In this document: one piece after another, positions 1 through 8,527 of the stretch | How the letters are laid out: each line of letters opens with the position of its first letter | Numbering within the stretch: the first letter of the stretch is position 1 | Assembly: GCA_023259235.1 (NCBI GenBank) | Contig: JAHFQQ010000068.1 | Coordinates: 1 to 13,559 of the forward strand | DNA length: 13,559 nt | Origin: Polaromonas sp. | GTDB lineage: Bacteria; Pseudomonadota; Gammaproteobacteria; Burkholderiales; Burkholderiaceae_C | Direction: 5' to 3' | The notes under the pieces: generated by a model | Seen by the model: only the letters and a program-made list of their open reading frames with translations | The model's database searches: none | What the model was told of the DNA's origin: nothing | Translations under genes and position numbers: made by a program

Positions 1-155
1 CTCTCGCGGGTTGCCACGCGCAATTTGCCATTGTTGAGCTGGGCAAGGGTGTGCTCGACCGCCTCCTGAATCTCCCTGGATGCCGATTGGGGTGACAGGC
101 TGGCGCGGTTTTCCCAGGCCGCATCGATGATGCTTTGGAGGTTATCTTGAGTCAT
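1..155 (-). CDS. dapD: DapD, tetrahydrodipicolinate N-succinyltransferase (N-terminal part only)
   Basis: DapD transfers succinyl from succinyl-CoA to tetrahydrodipicolinate in the succinylase branch of diaminopimelate/lysine synthesis, in the cytoplasm. Only the first 51 codons are present; the gene runs off the left edge. The translation starts MTQDNLQSIIDAAWENRA and continues with SLSPQSA and a helix ending GKLRVATRE. This matches the N-terminal helical domain of DapD (family pattern: Q..I..AWE.RA..SP), which precedes the left-handed beta-helix acyltransferase domain lying outside the window. The ATG is 12 bases after the dapC stop on the same strand, so dapC and dapD are almost certainly cotranscribed, fitting consecutive use of the pathway intermediates. 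The identification rests on a short N terminus but is strongly supported by the adjacent dapC. Confidence 0.88.
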   Translation of the reverse strand, partial: MTQDNLQSIIDAAWENRASLSPQSASREIQEAVEHTLAQLNNGKLRVATRE

Positions 156-167
156 TTGACAGGTTTC

Positions 168-1373
168 TCAGTGAGCTTTGGAGTGGATGAACTGAACGAT
201 GCGCTGCGCCGCTTCCATGCATTCGGCGGTTTGCGCCACCAGCGCCATACGGATTCTGCCAGCGCCCGGATTGCTGCCCTGGAAGTCGCGCGCCAGGTAA
301 CTGCCCGGCAATACCACGACATTGTAAAGAGCGAGCAGCTCGCGCGAGAACTCCGTGTCCGAGCCGCCGAACACTTGCGGAACCGCGGCCCACAAATAAA
401 AGCCCGCGTCAGGCAGAGCCACGTCCAGCACGCCAGCCAGCAAGGGGGTGACGCTGGAAAATTTTTCGCGGTACAGCGCGCGATTCTCCACGACATGCTG
501 CTCGTCGGCCCAGGCTGCAATACTGGCAGCCTGCACCACCGGACTCATGGCGCTGCCGTGGTAGGTACGGTAGAGCAAAAACGATTTGACCAGGGCCGCG
601 TCGCCGGCGACAAAACCGCTGCGCAGGCCGGGCACGCTGCTGCGCTTTGACAGGCTGGTCAGCGCAATCAGGTTCTTCAAGCCGTGCCGGCCCAACCGGG
701 CCGCGGCCTGCAGGCCACCCAGAGGCGGTTCATCGCGGAAATAGATCTCGCTATAGCACTCGTCGGAGGCAATCACAAAGCCGTACTGGTCGCTGAGCTT
801 GAACAGCAGCTCCCACTCCGCAAGCGAGATCACCGCGCCGGTCGGATTGCCCGGTGAGCAGACAAACAGCAACCGGGTTTTGGCCCACACGGTTTTAGGC
901 ACGCCGGCCCAATCGACCGCAAAATTTCGTGACGGATCGCTCGGGGCAAACCACGGTTGCGCGCCGCCAAGCAGCGCTGCGCCTTCGTAGATCTGATAGA
1001 ACGGATTGGGGCAGACCACGACGGCGTCGGTCTGCGCCGGGTCGAGCACGGTCTGTGCCAGCGAAAAAAGCGCCTCGCGCGAGCCATTGACCGGCAGGAT
1101 TTGCGTTGCCGGGTCAATGTTGATGCCATAGCGGCGCGCCAGCCAGTTGCTGATGGTCTGGCGCAACCTGGGCTCCCCCAATGTAGCGGGATACCGCGCC
1201 AGACCGTCCAGGCCGGCAGCCAGCGCGTCCTTGATCAATTGCGGCGTAGCGTGCCGGGGCTCGCCAATGCCCAGGCTGATGGGGGTGTAAGCCGGGTTGG
1301 GCACGATGTCGGCATGCAGTTGGCGCAGCCGCTCGAAAGGGTAGGGCTGAAGGCGGGAGAGCAGGGGATTCAT
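168..1373 (-). CDS. dapC: DapC, succinyldiaminopimelate aminotransferase
   Basis: A 401-residue PLP-dependent fold-type I aminotransferase. DapC makes N-succinyl-LL-diaminopimelate from the 2-amino-6-ketopimelate precursor with glutamate as amino donor. Visible class-I features: N-terminal PISLGIGEPRHATP (32-45), NGSREALF (96-103), CSPGNPTG (172-179), SDECYSEIYF (203-212), the PLP-lysine motif SLSKRSSVPGLRSG (240-253, Lys243), and a C-terminal RIRMALV with the substrate-carboxylate Arg (373 or 375). The length is normal for the family. It is assigned as DapC, not a generic aspartate aminotransferase, because dapD follows 12 bases downstream on the same strand and the N-terminal pattern is DapC-like. 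The ATG start has only a weak Shine-Dalgarno region. Transcription diverges from smc. A small inverted repeat lies about 30 bases upstream of the start. Confidence 0.93.
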   Translation of the reverse strand: MNPLLSRLQPYPFERLRQLHADIVPNPAYTPISLGIGEPRHATPQLIKDALAAGLDGLARYPATLGEPRLRQTISNWLARRYGINIDPATQILPVNGSREALFSLAQTVLDPAQTDAVVVCPNPFYQIYEGAALLGGAQPWFAPSDPSRNFAVDWAGVPKTVWAKTRLLFVCSPGNPTGAVISLAEWELLFKLSDQYGFVIASDECYSEIYFRDEPPLGGLQAAARLGRHGLKNLIALTSLSKRSSVPGLRSGFVAGDAALVKSFLLYRTYHGSAMSPVVQAASIAAWADEQHVVENRALYREKFSSVTPLLAGVLDVALPDAGFYLWAAVPQVFGGSDTEFSRELLALYNVVVLPGSYLARDFQGSNPGAGRIRMALVAQTAECMEAAQRIVQFIHSKAH

Positions 1374-1759
1374 TCCCGGATTATCCAGCCTGCGTGCCCG
1401 AAACTACCCGCGGGGGTAGCGCGGACAGATTTGCCGAATTGTCATGGCGCTATAAATATGAGAGCTACCTATACATGTATTGACCGGGCCGAGTGACCAA
1501 TTGATGCTTGAATTTGTACCGGTACCATTGGCTTTCCATGATCCGGTGTCGTGCGCTGATGCGGCAGGTTGGCAGTGGGCGAAGCAAAGTGTTGCACCAG
1601 CTTGAGGCGCAAAGCCGCCGTGCCTGAAAAAATAATCCGGTGCTCAGGTAACATTACAGACCGTGCGCTGCTCCAGGTGGCGCCTGTTGTGCGGGCAACC
1701 TGAAAAAGCTCCATAGAAATCAACGGGTTAGCTTAAAGCTTCAGAAAACAGGGACTGCT
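1374..1759. promoter_or_regulatory. Divergent intergenic region between dapC and smc
   Basis: This 386-base region separates the divergent dapC and smc genes and must carry promoters for at least dapC, probably both. It is clearly AT-richer than its flanks between about 1440 and 1530. That part contains TATAAATATG at 1451-1460, a plausible -10 in either direction (read on the minus strand as CATATTTATA), but no good -35 stands at 16-18 bases from it on either strand. There are two perfect 10-bp palindromes, ATACATGTAT (1471-1480) and GTACCGGTAC (1516-1525). The 1560-1740 part has no recognisable gene. I could not place a promoter with confidence, so this entry marks the region only. Confidence 0.5.
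1404..1419. repeat. Inverted repeat upstream of dapC
   Basis: Perfect 6-bp arms CTACCC and GGGTAG surround the 4-base spacer GCGG. The element is 31-46 bases upstream of the dapC start codon, so in a dapC transcript it would form a small hairpin in the 5' leader; as DNA it could be a protein-binding site. No T-tract follows on the minus strand, so it is not an intrinsic terminator. The function is unknown. Confidence 0.4.
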
Positions 1760-4700
1760 GTGCGTCTCAATTCGATCAAGTTATCAGGGTTTAAATCGTT
1801 CGCGGAGCCGACCAACTTCATGCTGCCGGGCCAACTGGTCGGCGTGGTGGGTCCGAACGGCTGCGGCAAGTCCAACATCATTGATGCAGTGCGCTGGGTG
1901 CTGGGCGAGTCCAAGGCGTCCGAGTTGCGCGGCGAATCCATGCAGGACGTGATTTTCAACGGCACCAACACGCGCAAACCCGCCAGCCGCGCCAGCGTGG
2001 AGCTGGTGTTCGACAATGCCGACCAGCGCGCCGGCGGTCAGTGGGGCCAGTTTGCCGAGATTGCCGTCAAGCGCGTGCTGACGCGCGACGGCACGTCGAG
2101 CTATTACCTCAATAACCAGCCAGTGCGCCGCCGCGACGTGCAGGACGTCTTTCTTGGCACCGGACTGGGACCGCGGGCCTACGCCATCATCGGCCAGGGA
2201 ACCATCAGCCGCATCCTGGAGTCACGTCCGGAAGACCTGCGCATGTTCCTGGAAGAGGCCGCCGGCGTTTCCAAATACAAGGAACGCCGCCGCGAAACCG
2301 CGAACCGGCTGTCTGACACCCGCGAAAACCTGACCCGGGTGGAAGACATCCTGCGCGAGCTCAATGCCAACCTTGAACACCTCGAAAAACAGGCTGAAGT
2401 GGCGCTGCGCTACAACGCGCTGCAAGCAAGCGGCACACTCAAGCAGCACCAGCTCTGGTTTCTAAAGCGCGCCGAGAGTGAGGCCGACCAGACCAGAGTC
2501 AAGCTCGACGCCGGAAAGGCAGTCAACGTGCTGGAGATCCGCCTGGCTGATTTGCGCCGCACCGAGGCCGACCTGGAAACCATCCGGCAGACGCATTACG
2601 CGGCGGGCGACCAGGTCAATCAGGCCCAGGGCAAGCTCTACGAGGCCAGCGCCGAAGTAGGCCGGCTGGAAGCGGAAATCCGCTTTGTGGTCGATGGCCG
2701 TCTGCGTGTCGAGCAGCGCCTGGCACAGCTCAGGGAACAAACCAGCCAGTGGGCCAAGCGCAAGGAAGATGCGGCCACCGAGACCGAGAGCCTGGCCGGG
2801 CAGGCTTTTGATGCCGAGGAAAAAGCCGGGCTGCTGGCAGCGCAAACCGAAGAGCAGTTGACGCAGTTGCCAGCCCTTGAAGAAGGGCTGCGCAAGGCAC
2901 AGGGCAAGGCCAGCGAGCAGCGCGCCGGCGTGGCCCAGGTGCAGCAGCAAATTCAGGTGCTGGCCGCCGAGCAGCGCCATATTGAAGAGCAGTCGCGCGC
3001 GCTCGTGCTCAAGCGTGAGCGCCTGGCGGCGGACCGCAGCGCGCTCAATGCGCCCGACGAAGCGCGGCTGGTCAGTCTCGGCGCGCAGTTTGCCAGCGCC
3101 CAGGAGGCTCAGGCGGTGGCCGAGGCCTGCCTGCACGAGTTGACGCAGGCCGTGCCGCAGCTCGATGAAGAGCGGCGCACGCTGCAGCACACGGTGAATA
3201 CCGAATCGGCCAGACGGGCTGACCTGTCGGCGCGCATGGAGGCGCTGAAGGCTTTGCAGGAAAAAGTCAAGACCGACGGCAAGCTCAAGCCCTGGCTGGC
3301 CAGGCACGGGCTTGATGCCCTGCAGGGGCTGTGGAGCCGCATCCATATTCAACCCGGCTGGGAAAACGCACTGGAAGCTGCGTTGCGCGAACGTCTCGGT
3401 GCCCTCGAAGTCAGCCGGCTGGACCTGGTGCGCGGTTTTGCCGGATCCGACGGCCACGACGCCCCTCCGGCCAAGCTATCCTTTTACACGCCGCCCCATG
3501 CGGCGACACCGGACCGTTCGAACCGGGCGAGGCCTCTCAAGCCGCTGGCGGATCTGCTCCGGCTCAATGATGCGGGTCAATCCGCGCTGCTCGGCGACTG
3601 GCTGCACGGCTGCTTTACCGCATCAAGCCTGGACGAGGCCCTGGCCGCGCGCGACCAGTTGCAGGCCGGCGAGGTGATTTACGTCAGGAACGGCCATGCC
3701 GTGGCGCAGCATAGCGTGAGCTTTTACGCGCCAGATTCCGAGCAGGCAGGCCTGCTGGCGAGGGCCCAGGAGATCGAAAACCTCGACAAGCAACTCAAGG
3801 CGCAGGCCCTGATCAGCGAGGAGGCGCGCGGCGCGCTGGTGCGCGCTGAAGCCGCCTATGCGGATGCCGCCCAGCGCCTGGCCGCGGCCCGGCGCGACAG
3901 CGCCGAGGGCCAAAGCCGTGCCCACGAGCTGCAGGTGGAAGTGCTGCGGCTGAGCCAACTGGTCGAGCAGACCCGGACGCGCGGCGAGCAGATTGACACC
4001 GACATAACGGAAATTGACGCCCAGCTCGGCGAGCTGCAAGAGCGCAAGGCCAACGCCGAAGGCCGTTTTGAAGAGCTTGACATGCAACTGGCCGATAGCC
4101 AGGAGCGCCATGCGCAGCTTGATGACCGCGTGATCGAGGCTGAGCGGCAGCTGGGCCAGGCGCGCGAGCAGCAGCGCGCGCTGGAGCGCCAGGCGCAGGA
4201 AGCGCAGTTTGCACTGCGCAGCCTGGCTTCACGCCGCGAAGAACTTGCCCGTTCCATCGTCATTGCCGCCCAGCAGGCGGCATCGATCGCCGACGAGGAA
4301 CTGCGCGCCAGGCAAGAGCTGGCGCGCCTGAGCGACGCGGCGGCGCAGGCCGGCCTGCAAAGCGCGCTCGCCGTCAAGATCGAGCGTGAAGCCGATCTGG
4401 GCGCCCGGCGCAGCCAGTATGACGACCTGACAGCCAAGCTGCGCGCCAGCGACGAGCGGCGGCTGCAACTCGAGCGTGAACTCGACCCGATGCGCCAGCG
4501 CATCACCGATTTTCAGCTCAAGGAGCAGGCTGCGCGCCTGGGGCTGGAGCAATACGCACAATTGCTGCTGGATGCGCAGGCTGACCTGCCCGCCGTTGAA
4601 CAGTCGATTCAAGCTGGCAATGTGCGCCTGGCCGGTTTGCAGGGCGAAATTGACCGCATCAATCGCGATATCCAGGCGCTAGGCGCCGTCAACCTGGCCG

Positions 4701-5296
4701 CGTTGGACGAGTTGAGTGCCGCCCGTGAACGCAAGCAGTTTCTCGATGCGCAGTCCGCCGACCTGAATGAAGCCATGGTGACGCTGGAAGACGCGATCAG
4801 GAAGATCGACATGGAAACACGCGATCTGTTGTCCAGCACCTTTGAGGCAGTCAACGGGCATTTCGGGCGCATGTTTCCCGAACTGTTTGGCGGCGGCAAC
4901 GCCCGGCTCGTGATGACAGGAGAAGAAATTCTTGACGCCGGCGTGCAGGTGATGGCGCAGCCGCCGGGCAAGAAAAACCAGACGATCCACCTGCTCTCTG
5001 GCGGTGAAAAGGCACTTACGGCGATTGCCCTGGTGTTTGCAATCTTTCATCTCAACCCCGCGCCATTTTGTCTGCTCGATGAGGTTGACGCGCCGCTGGA
5101 CGATGCCAATACCGGGCGCTACGCCAGGCTCGTGACCAGCATGAGCCGGGAAACCCAGTTTCTTTTCATCAGCCACAACAAGATCGCCATGGAAATGGCC
5201 GAGCAGTTGATTGGCGTGACCATGCAGGAGCAAGGCGTCTCGCGCATGGTGGCGGTGGACATGGAAGCGGCCATCGGTTTTGCCGAGACTGCCTGA
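1760..5296 (+). CDS. smc: SMC, chromosome condensation/segregation ATPase
   Basis: Full-length SMC of 1178 residues, the usual bacterial size. SMC dimers with ScpA/ScpB load onto and organise the chromosome for segregation; the partners are not in this window. Domains: N-terminal ATPase head beginning MRLNSIKLSGFKSF, Walker A GPNGCGKS (31-38), followed by IIDAVRWVLGE; a long Glu/Arg/Gln/Ala-rich coiled coil (about 170-505); a hinge (about 510-660, containing LWSRIHIQPGWENALEAAL); a return coiled coil (about 670-1010); and the C-terminal head with signature LLSGGEKALTA (1078-1088), Walker B FCLLDE (ends Asp1107-Glu1108) and D-loop VDAPLDDAN. All ATPase motifs are intact. The start is GTG at 1760, giving the canonical N terminus, with AGGGA at 1750-1754 as ribosome binding site. 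The zipA ATG follows the stop after 6 bases, so the two are cotranscribed. Confidence 0.97.
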   Translation: MRLNSIKLSGFKSFAEPTNFMLPGQLVGVVGPNGCGKSNIIDAVRWVLGESKASELRGESMQDVIFNGTNTRKPASRASVELVFDNADQRAGGQWGQFAEIAVKRVLTRDGTSSYYLNNQPVRRRDVQDVFLGTGLGPRAYAIIGQGTISRILESRPEDLRMFLEEAAGVSKYKERRRETANRLSDTRENLTRVEDILRELNANLEHLEKQAEVALRYNALQASGTLKQHQLWFLKRAESEADQTRVKLDAGKAVNVLEIRLADLRRTEADLETIRQTHYAAGDQVNQAQGKLYEASAEVGRLEAEIRFVVDGRLRVEQRLAQLREQTSQWAKRKEDAATETESLAGQAFDAEEKAGLLAAQTEEQLTQLPALEEGLRKAQGKASEQRAGVAQVQQQIQVLAAEQRHIEEQSRALVLKRERLAADRSALNAPDEARLVSLGAQFASAQEAQAVAEACLHELTQAVPQLDEERRTLQHTVNTESARRADLSARMEALKALQEKVKTDGKLKPWLARHGLDALQGLWSRIHIQPGWENALEAALRERLGALEVSRLDLVRGFAGSDGHDAPPAKLSFYTPPHAATPDRSNRARPLKPLADLLRLNDAGQSALLGDWLHGCFTASSLDEALAARDQLQAGEVIYVRNGHAVAQHSVSFYAPDSEQAGLLARAQEIENLDKQLKAQALISEEARGALVRAEAAYADAAQRLAAARRDSAEGQSRAHELQVEVLRLSQLVEQTRTRGEQIDTDITEIDAQLGELQERKANAEGRFEELDMQLADSQERHAQLDDRVIEAERQLGQAREQQRALERQAQEAQFALRSLASRREELARSIVIAAQQAASIADEELRARQELARLSDAAAQAGLQSALAVKIEREADLGARRSQYDDLTAKLRASDERRLQLERELDPMRQRITDFQLKEQAARLGLEQYAQLLLDAQADLPAVEQSIQAGNVRLAGLQGEIDRINRDIQALGAVNLAALDELSAARERKQFLDAQSADLNEAMVTLEDAIRKIDMETRDLLSSTFEAVNGHFGRMFPELFGGGNARLVMTGEEILDAGVQVMAQPPGKKNQTIHLLSGGEKALTAIALVFAIFHLNPAPFCLLDEVDAPLDDANTGRYARLVTSMSRETQFLFISHNKIAMEMAEQLIGVTMQEQGVSRMVAVDMEAAIGFAETA

Positions 5297-5302
5297 CCCG
5301 CC

Positions 5303-6385
5303 ATGAGCACACTCCAGATCAGTTTGGCAGTCGTCGGCGGCCTGGTGCTGGCTGGCGTGGTGGCCCAGAGCGCCTGGTCGTCACGCCGAAACCGGCCCAG
5401 GCAGGCAACCCCGCAAGCGCCCTCCGTGCGCGAGCCAGCGCAGTCCGCGGAGCAATCCGGCGCGTCTGATCCGCTGGCGCAGCGGCACGAGCCCGGCTTT
5501 GATGCCGAGCCGGACCTGGAATCGAGCCTGTCCGCGTTGACCCGGTTCACCGCGCTGGAGCGACAACCTGCCCTTGACATCCTGATCGATGCGCTGGCGC
5601 CGGTCGCGCTGGATTCGGTGGTTTCCGGTGAGGCCGCGCTGGCAGCCATGCCCGGCACGCGGCGGGTCGGCAGCAAGCCATTCGCCCTGGAGGGTTTGAG
5701 CGTGGCTACCGGTGAATGGGAAACCCCGGCCATCGGGCGCCGCTACAGTGCCTTCCAGTGCGGCGTGCAACTGGCCAATCGGACCGGAGCACTGAACCAG
5801 ATCGAATACTCGGAATTCGTCATGAAGGCGCAGGCCTTTGCCGACGCGGTCGGCGGTGAGCCTGAATTTGCAGAGATGCAGGGCGAGGTTGCGCGCGCCC
5901 GCGAACTCGACCAGTTTGCCAGCGGCCATGACGCTCAACTGAGCTTCACGCTGCGCGCCAGGCACGCGGCCTGGAGCCCCGGCTATGTGCAGCAAAGCGC
6001 GGCTCAGCTTGGTTTTGTCGCCGGCACACTGCCTGGGCGCATGGTGCTGCCGGCCCGCCAGCCGGGGCAGGCGCCGATTCTAGGCTTGTCATTTGACCCG
6101 ATGGCAGCTCTGGCAGAAGACCCTGAGCAAACCGCGCTGCGCGAACTCACGCTGTCGCTCGATGTGCCGCAGGTCCAGCGCACCGAACAGCCCTTTGAGC
6201 GCATGTGCGAGGCTGCCATGGCGCTGGCCGCCAGCATGGACGGGGTCATCATCGACGACAATGGCAACCCCATCGGGCCAGAGGCCATGGAGGTGATCCA
6301 CGCCGATCTGGAGCAGCTTTATGACACGCTCGATGGGCGTGATCTTTCAGCCGGCTCGGAGCTGGGCCGCCGGCTGTTTTCCTGA
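5303..6385 (+). CDS. zipA: ZipA-like cell division protein (FtsZ-binding C-terminal domain)
   Basis: A 360-residue protein. ZipA anchors FtsZ polymers to the inner membrane at the division site. Seen: an N-terminal membrane segment (about 5-22, ISLAVVGGLVLAGVVAQ) followed by an Arg cluster (RRNRPR), the expected N-out topology; a short Pro/Gln/Ala-rich linker (about 34-75); and a C-terminal region (about 211-345) matching the ZipA FtsZ-binding domain, including MDGVIIDDNGNPIGPEAM (312-329) at the place of the E. coli GGVVLDDQ...TP segment. Residues about 88-205 are unusual: they look like a second, diverged copy of the same domain (AFADAVGGEPEFAEMQGEV aligns with the 306-330 stretch). The linker is much shorter than in E. 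coli ZipA. It lies between smc (6-base gap) and ligA (36-base gap), the neighbourhood I recall for zipA in several proteobacteria. Sequence conservation in this family is low, so the function is inferred from domain and position. Confidence 0.85.
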   Translation: MSTLQISLAVVGGLVLAGVVAQSAWSSRRNRPRQATPQAPSVREPAQSAEQSGASDPLAQRHEPGFDAEPDLESSLSALTRFTALERQPALDILIDALAPVALDSVVSGEAALAAMPGTRRVGSKPFALEGLSVATGEWETPAIGRRYSAFQCGVQLANRTGALNQIEYSEFVMKAQAFADAVGGEPEFAEMQGEVARARELDQFASGHDAQLSFTLRARHAAWSPGYVQQSAAQLGFVAGTLPGRMVLPARQPGQAPILGLSFDPMAALAEDPEQTALRELTLSLDVPQVQRTEQPFERMCEAAMALAASMDGVIIDDNGNPIGPEAMEVIHADLEQLYDTLDGRDLSAGSELGRRLFS

Positions 6386-6421
6386 TGCGCCCCGGCTCTG
6401 CGTCGCCTCTTGAAGTGCGCC

Positions 6422-8518
6422 ATGGCAACACCTGATCTCAATGCGCAGCCTGAACCGCCCGGGCCGGCAAGCCCGGTGGCCGAACGCATCGCAGCCCTGC
6501 GCGAGCTGCTTCGCGTGCATGCCCACCGCTACTACGTGCTCGATGAGCCGACGCTTCCCGACAGCGAGTACGACAAGCTGTTCAAGGAGTTGCAGGGCCT
6601 CGAAGCTGCCTGTCCGGAACTCGTCACCGCCGATTCGCCCACGCAGCGCGTCGGCGGCAAGCCGCTGGAACAATTTGTCAGCGTGCGCCACCAGGTGCCC
6701 ATGCTCAGTATCCGCACTGAAACCGACACCGAGCCCACGGGAGCGCAAAATTTTGATAACCGCGTGCGCAGGGAACTGGGCTTGAGCGACTCCGACCCGC
6801 CGATCGAGTACGTGGCCGAACTCAAGTTTGATGGTCTGGCCATGAACCTGCGTTATGAGCAGGGCGTGCTGGTGCAGGCGGCAACCCGGGGCGACGGCGA
6901 GGTGGGTGAAGACGTGACCCAGAACATTCGCACCATCAACCAGATACCGCTCAGGCTGCCTGCGAGCGCCCCGGCCGTGATCGAAGTGCGCGGCGAGGTT
7001 TATATGCGCCGCGCTGATTTTGAGGCCTTGAATGAAAGGCAGCGCGAAAGGATCGCGCAGGGGGCCAGGGGCGAGAAAACCTTTGTCAACCCGCGCAATG
7101 CCGCCGCGGGAGCCGTGCGCCAGCTTGATCCGGCGATTGCAGCGCAGCGCCACCTGAGTTTTTTCGCCTACGGTGTCGGCGAGATCACGCCGCCGCAAGC
7201 GGGCGGGCCGGTATTTGCCACCCACTACGAGCTGCTGCGGACCATTAATTCATGGGGTTTTCCGGTTGCAGCCCAGACCCGGATTGCGCAAGGCGCTCCT
7301 GAATTAATAGCATTCCATGAGGCGATCGGGCGCCAGCGCGACCGCCTGCCCTATGACATTGATGGCGTGGTGTACAAGGTCAACAGCCTTGCATTGCAGA
7401 ACAAGCTGGGCTTTGTCACGCGCGAACCGCGCTGGGCCGTGGCGCACAAGTTCCCGGCGCAGGAGCAGCTCACTACGGTGCTTGGCATCGATGTGCAGGT
7501 GGGCCGTACCGGCAAGCTCACGCCGGTGGCCAGGTTGGCGCCGGTGTTCGTCGGCGGTGTGACAGTGACCAATGCCACCCTGCACAACGAAGATGAAGCG
7601 CGCCGCAAGGATGTTCGGGTCGGCGATACGGTGATCGTGCGCCGGGCCGGCGATGTGATTCCCGAAGTGGTAAGCGTGCTGCCTGAAAAGCGCACGCCTG
7701 GCGCGCCAATTTTTTCCATGCCAGGCGCTTGTCCGGTGTGCGGTTCGATGGTTGTGCGCGAAGAGGGTGAAGCCGACCACCGTTGCGGCGGCGGCCTGTT
7801 TTGCCCGGCCCAGCGCAAGGAAGCCATCCTGCATTACGCGCATCGCCGCGCGGTGGAGATTGAAGGACTGGGTGAAAAATTGGTCGACCAGCTGGTCGAC
7901 GCCGGGGTGGTTCGCGTCTTGCCGGACATTTACCGGCTCGGCCTGAATGCGCTTGCCGGCCTCGACCGCATGGCCGAGAAATCGGCCAGCAAGCTGTTCC
8001 AGGCAATCAAACAATCCAGGCAGACGACCCTGCCGCGCTTTGTTTTCGGCCTTGGCATTCGCCATGTGGGTGAAGCCACTGCCAAGGCGCTGGCCCACCA
8101 TTTCGGCACGCTCGACGCCATCATGGAGGCTACGCAGGAGCAGTTGCTGGAAGTCGGCGATGTGGGCCCGGTCGTTGCAAAAAGCATTCGCACTTTTTTT
8201 GAGCAGCCGCACAACCGCGAAGTGGTTGAACAATTGCGTGCATGCGGCGTGACCTGGGAAGAGGGTGAACCGGCAGTGACGGTGACCAAGCCGCTGTCTG
8301 GCAAGACTTTTGTGATCACCGGCACGCTGCCGGGGATGAGCCGTGATGAGGCCAAGGACCGGATCGAAGCGGCAGGCGGCAAAGTGGCGGGCTCGGTCAG
8401 CAAGAAAACGGATTACGTAGTGGCCGGCGCCGAGGCGGGCAGCAAGCTGGTCAGGGCGCAGTCGCTGGGAGTCACGGTCATTGATGAAGCCGCTTTATTG
8501 ACTCTGCTAAGCCGGTAA
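6422..8518 (+). CDS. ligA: LigA, NAD-dependent DNA ligase
   Basis: LigA seals nicks in duplex DNA using NAD+, joining Okazaki fragments and completing repair. It is 698 residues from the ATG at 6422, a normal length. Domains in order: domain Ia with RYYVLDEPTLPDSEYDKL; adenylation domain with AELKFDGLAM, where Lys135 is the adenylated lysine; ATRGDGEVGEDVT; OB fold with VGRTGKLTPVA; a C4 zinc finger with Cys437, Cys440, Cys455 and Cys461, the same spacing as in E. coli LigA; helix-hairpin-helix repeats; and a C-terminal BRCT domain (about 623-698, KPLSGKTFVITG). The frame opens slightly earlier at a TTG (6410), but the ATG fits the family better; the Shine-Dalgarno match is poor for both. It is the third gene of the smc-zipA-ligA unit. 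Confidence 0.97.
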   Translation: MATPDLNAQPEPPGPASPVAERIAALRELLRVHAHRYYVLDEPTLPDSEYDKLFKELQGLEAACPELVTADSPTQRVGGKPLEQFVSVRHQVPMLSIRTETDTEPTGAQNFDNRVRRELGLSDSDPPIEYVAELKFDGLAMNLRYEQGVLVQAATRGDGEVGEDVTQNIRTINQIPLRLPASAPAVIEVRGEVYMRRADFEALNERQRERIAQGARGEKTFVNPRNAAAGAVRQLDPAIAAQRHLSFFAYGVGEITPPQAGGPVFATHYELLRTINSWGFPVAAQTRIAQGAPELIAFHEAIGRQRDRLPYDIDGVVYKVNSLALQNKLGFVTREPRWAVAHKFPAQEQLTTVLGIDVQVGRTGKLTPVARLAPVFVGGVTVTNATLHNEDEARRKDVRVGDTVIVRRAGDVIPEVVSVLPEKRTPGAPIFSMPGACPVCGSMVVREEGEADHRCGGGLFCPAQRKEAILHYAHRRAVEIEGLGEKLVDQLVDAGVVRVLPDIYRLGLNALAGLDRMAEKSASKLFQAIKQSRQTTLPRFVFGLGIRHVGEATAKALAHHFGTLDAIMEATQEQLLEVGDVGPVVAKSIRTFFEQPHNREVVEQLRACGVTWEEGEPAVTVTKPLSGKTFVITGTLPGMSRDEAKDRIEAAGGKVAGSVSKKTDYVVAGAEAGSKLVRAQSLGVTVIDEAALLTLLSR

Positions 8519-8527
8519 ACTGCGGGT

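Noticed and set aside
1439..1456. Smc promoter from TTGTCA (1439-1444) and TATAAA (1451-1456)
   Set aside because: The two hexamers are only 6 bases apart, and no -10 lies at the proper distance from TTGTCA; TATAAA has no -35 at 16-18 bases.
2462..3457. Long minus-strand open frame (331 codons) opposite smc
   Set aside because: It is antisense to the conserved SMC coiled coil, in GC-rich DNA where opposite-strand frames stay open by codon bias; the translation has no recognisable motif.
7301..7316. AT-rich GAATTAATAGCATT in ligA resembling a dispersed repeat core
   Set aside because: It is in frame within a conserved part of LigA (APELIAFHEAIG), with no second arm or flanking repeat, so it is most simply coding sequence.
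8194..8200. T7 run inside ligA as a possible slippage or phase-variation site
   Set aside because: It encodes an ordinary RTFFEQP segment in an intact essential gene, and seven bases is short for meaningful phase variation.
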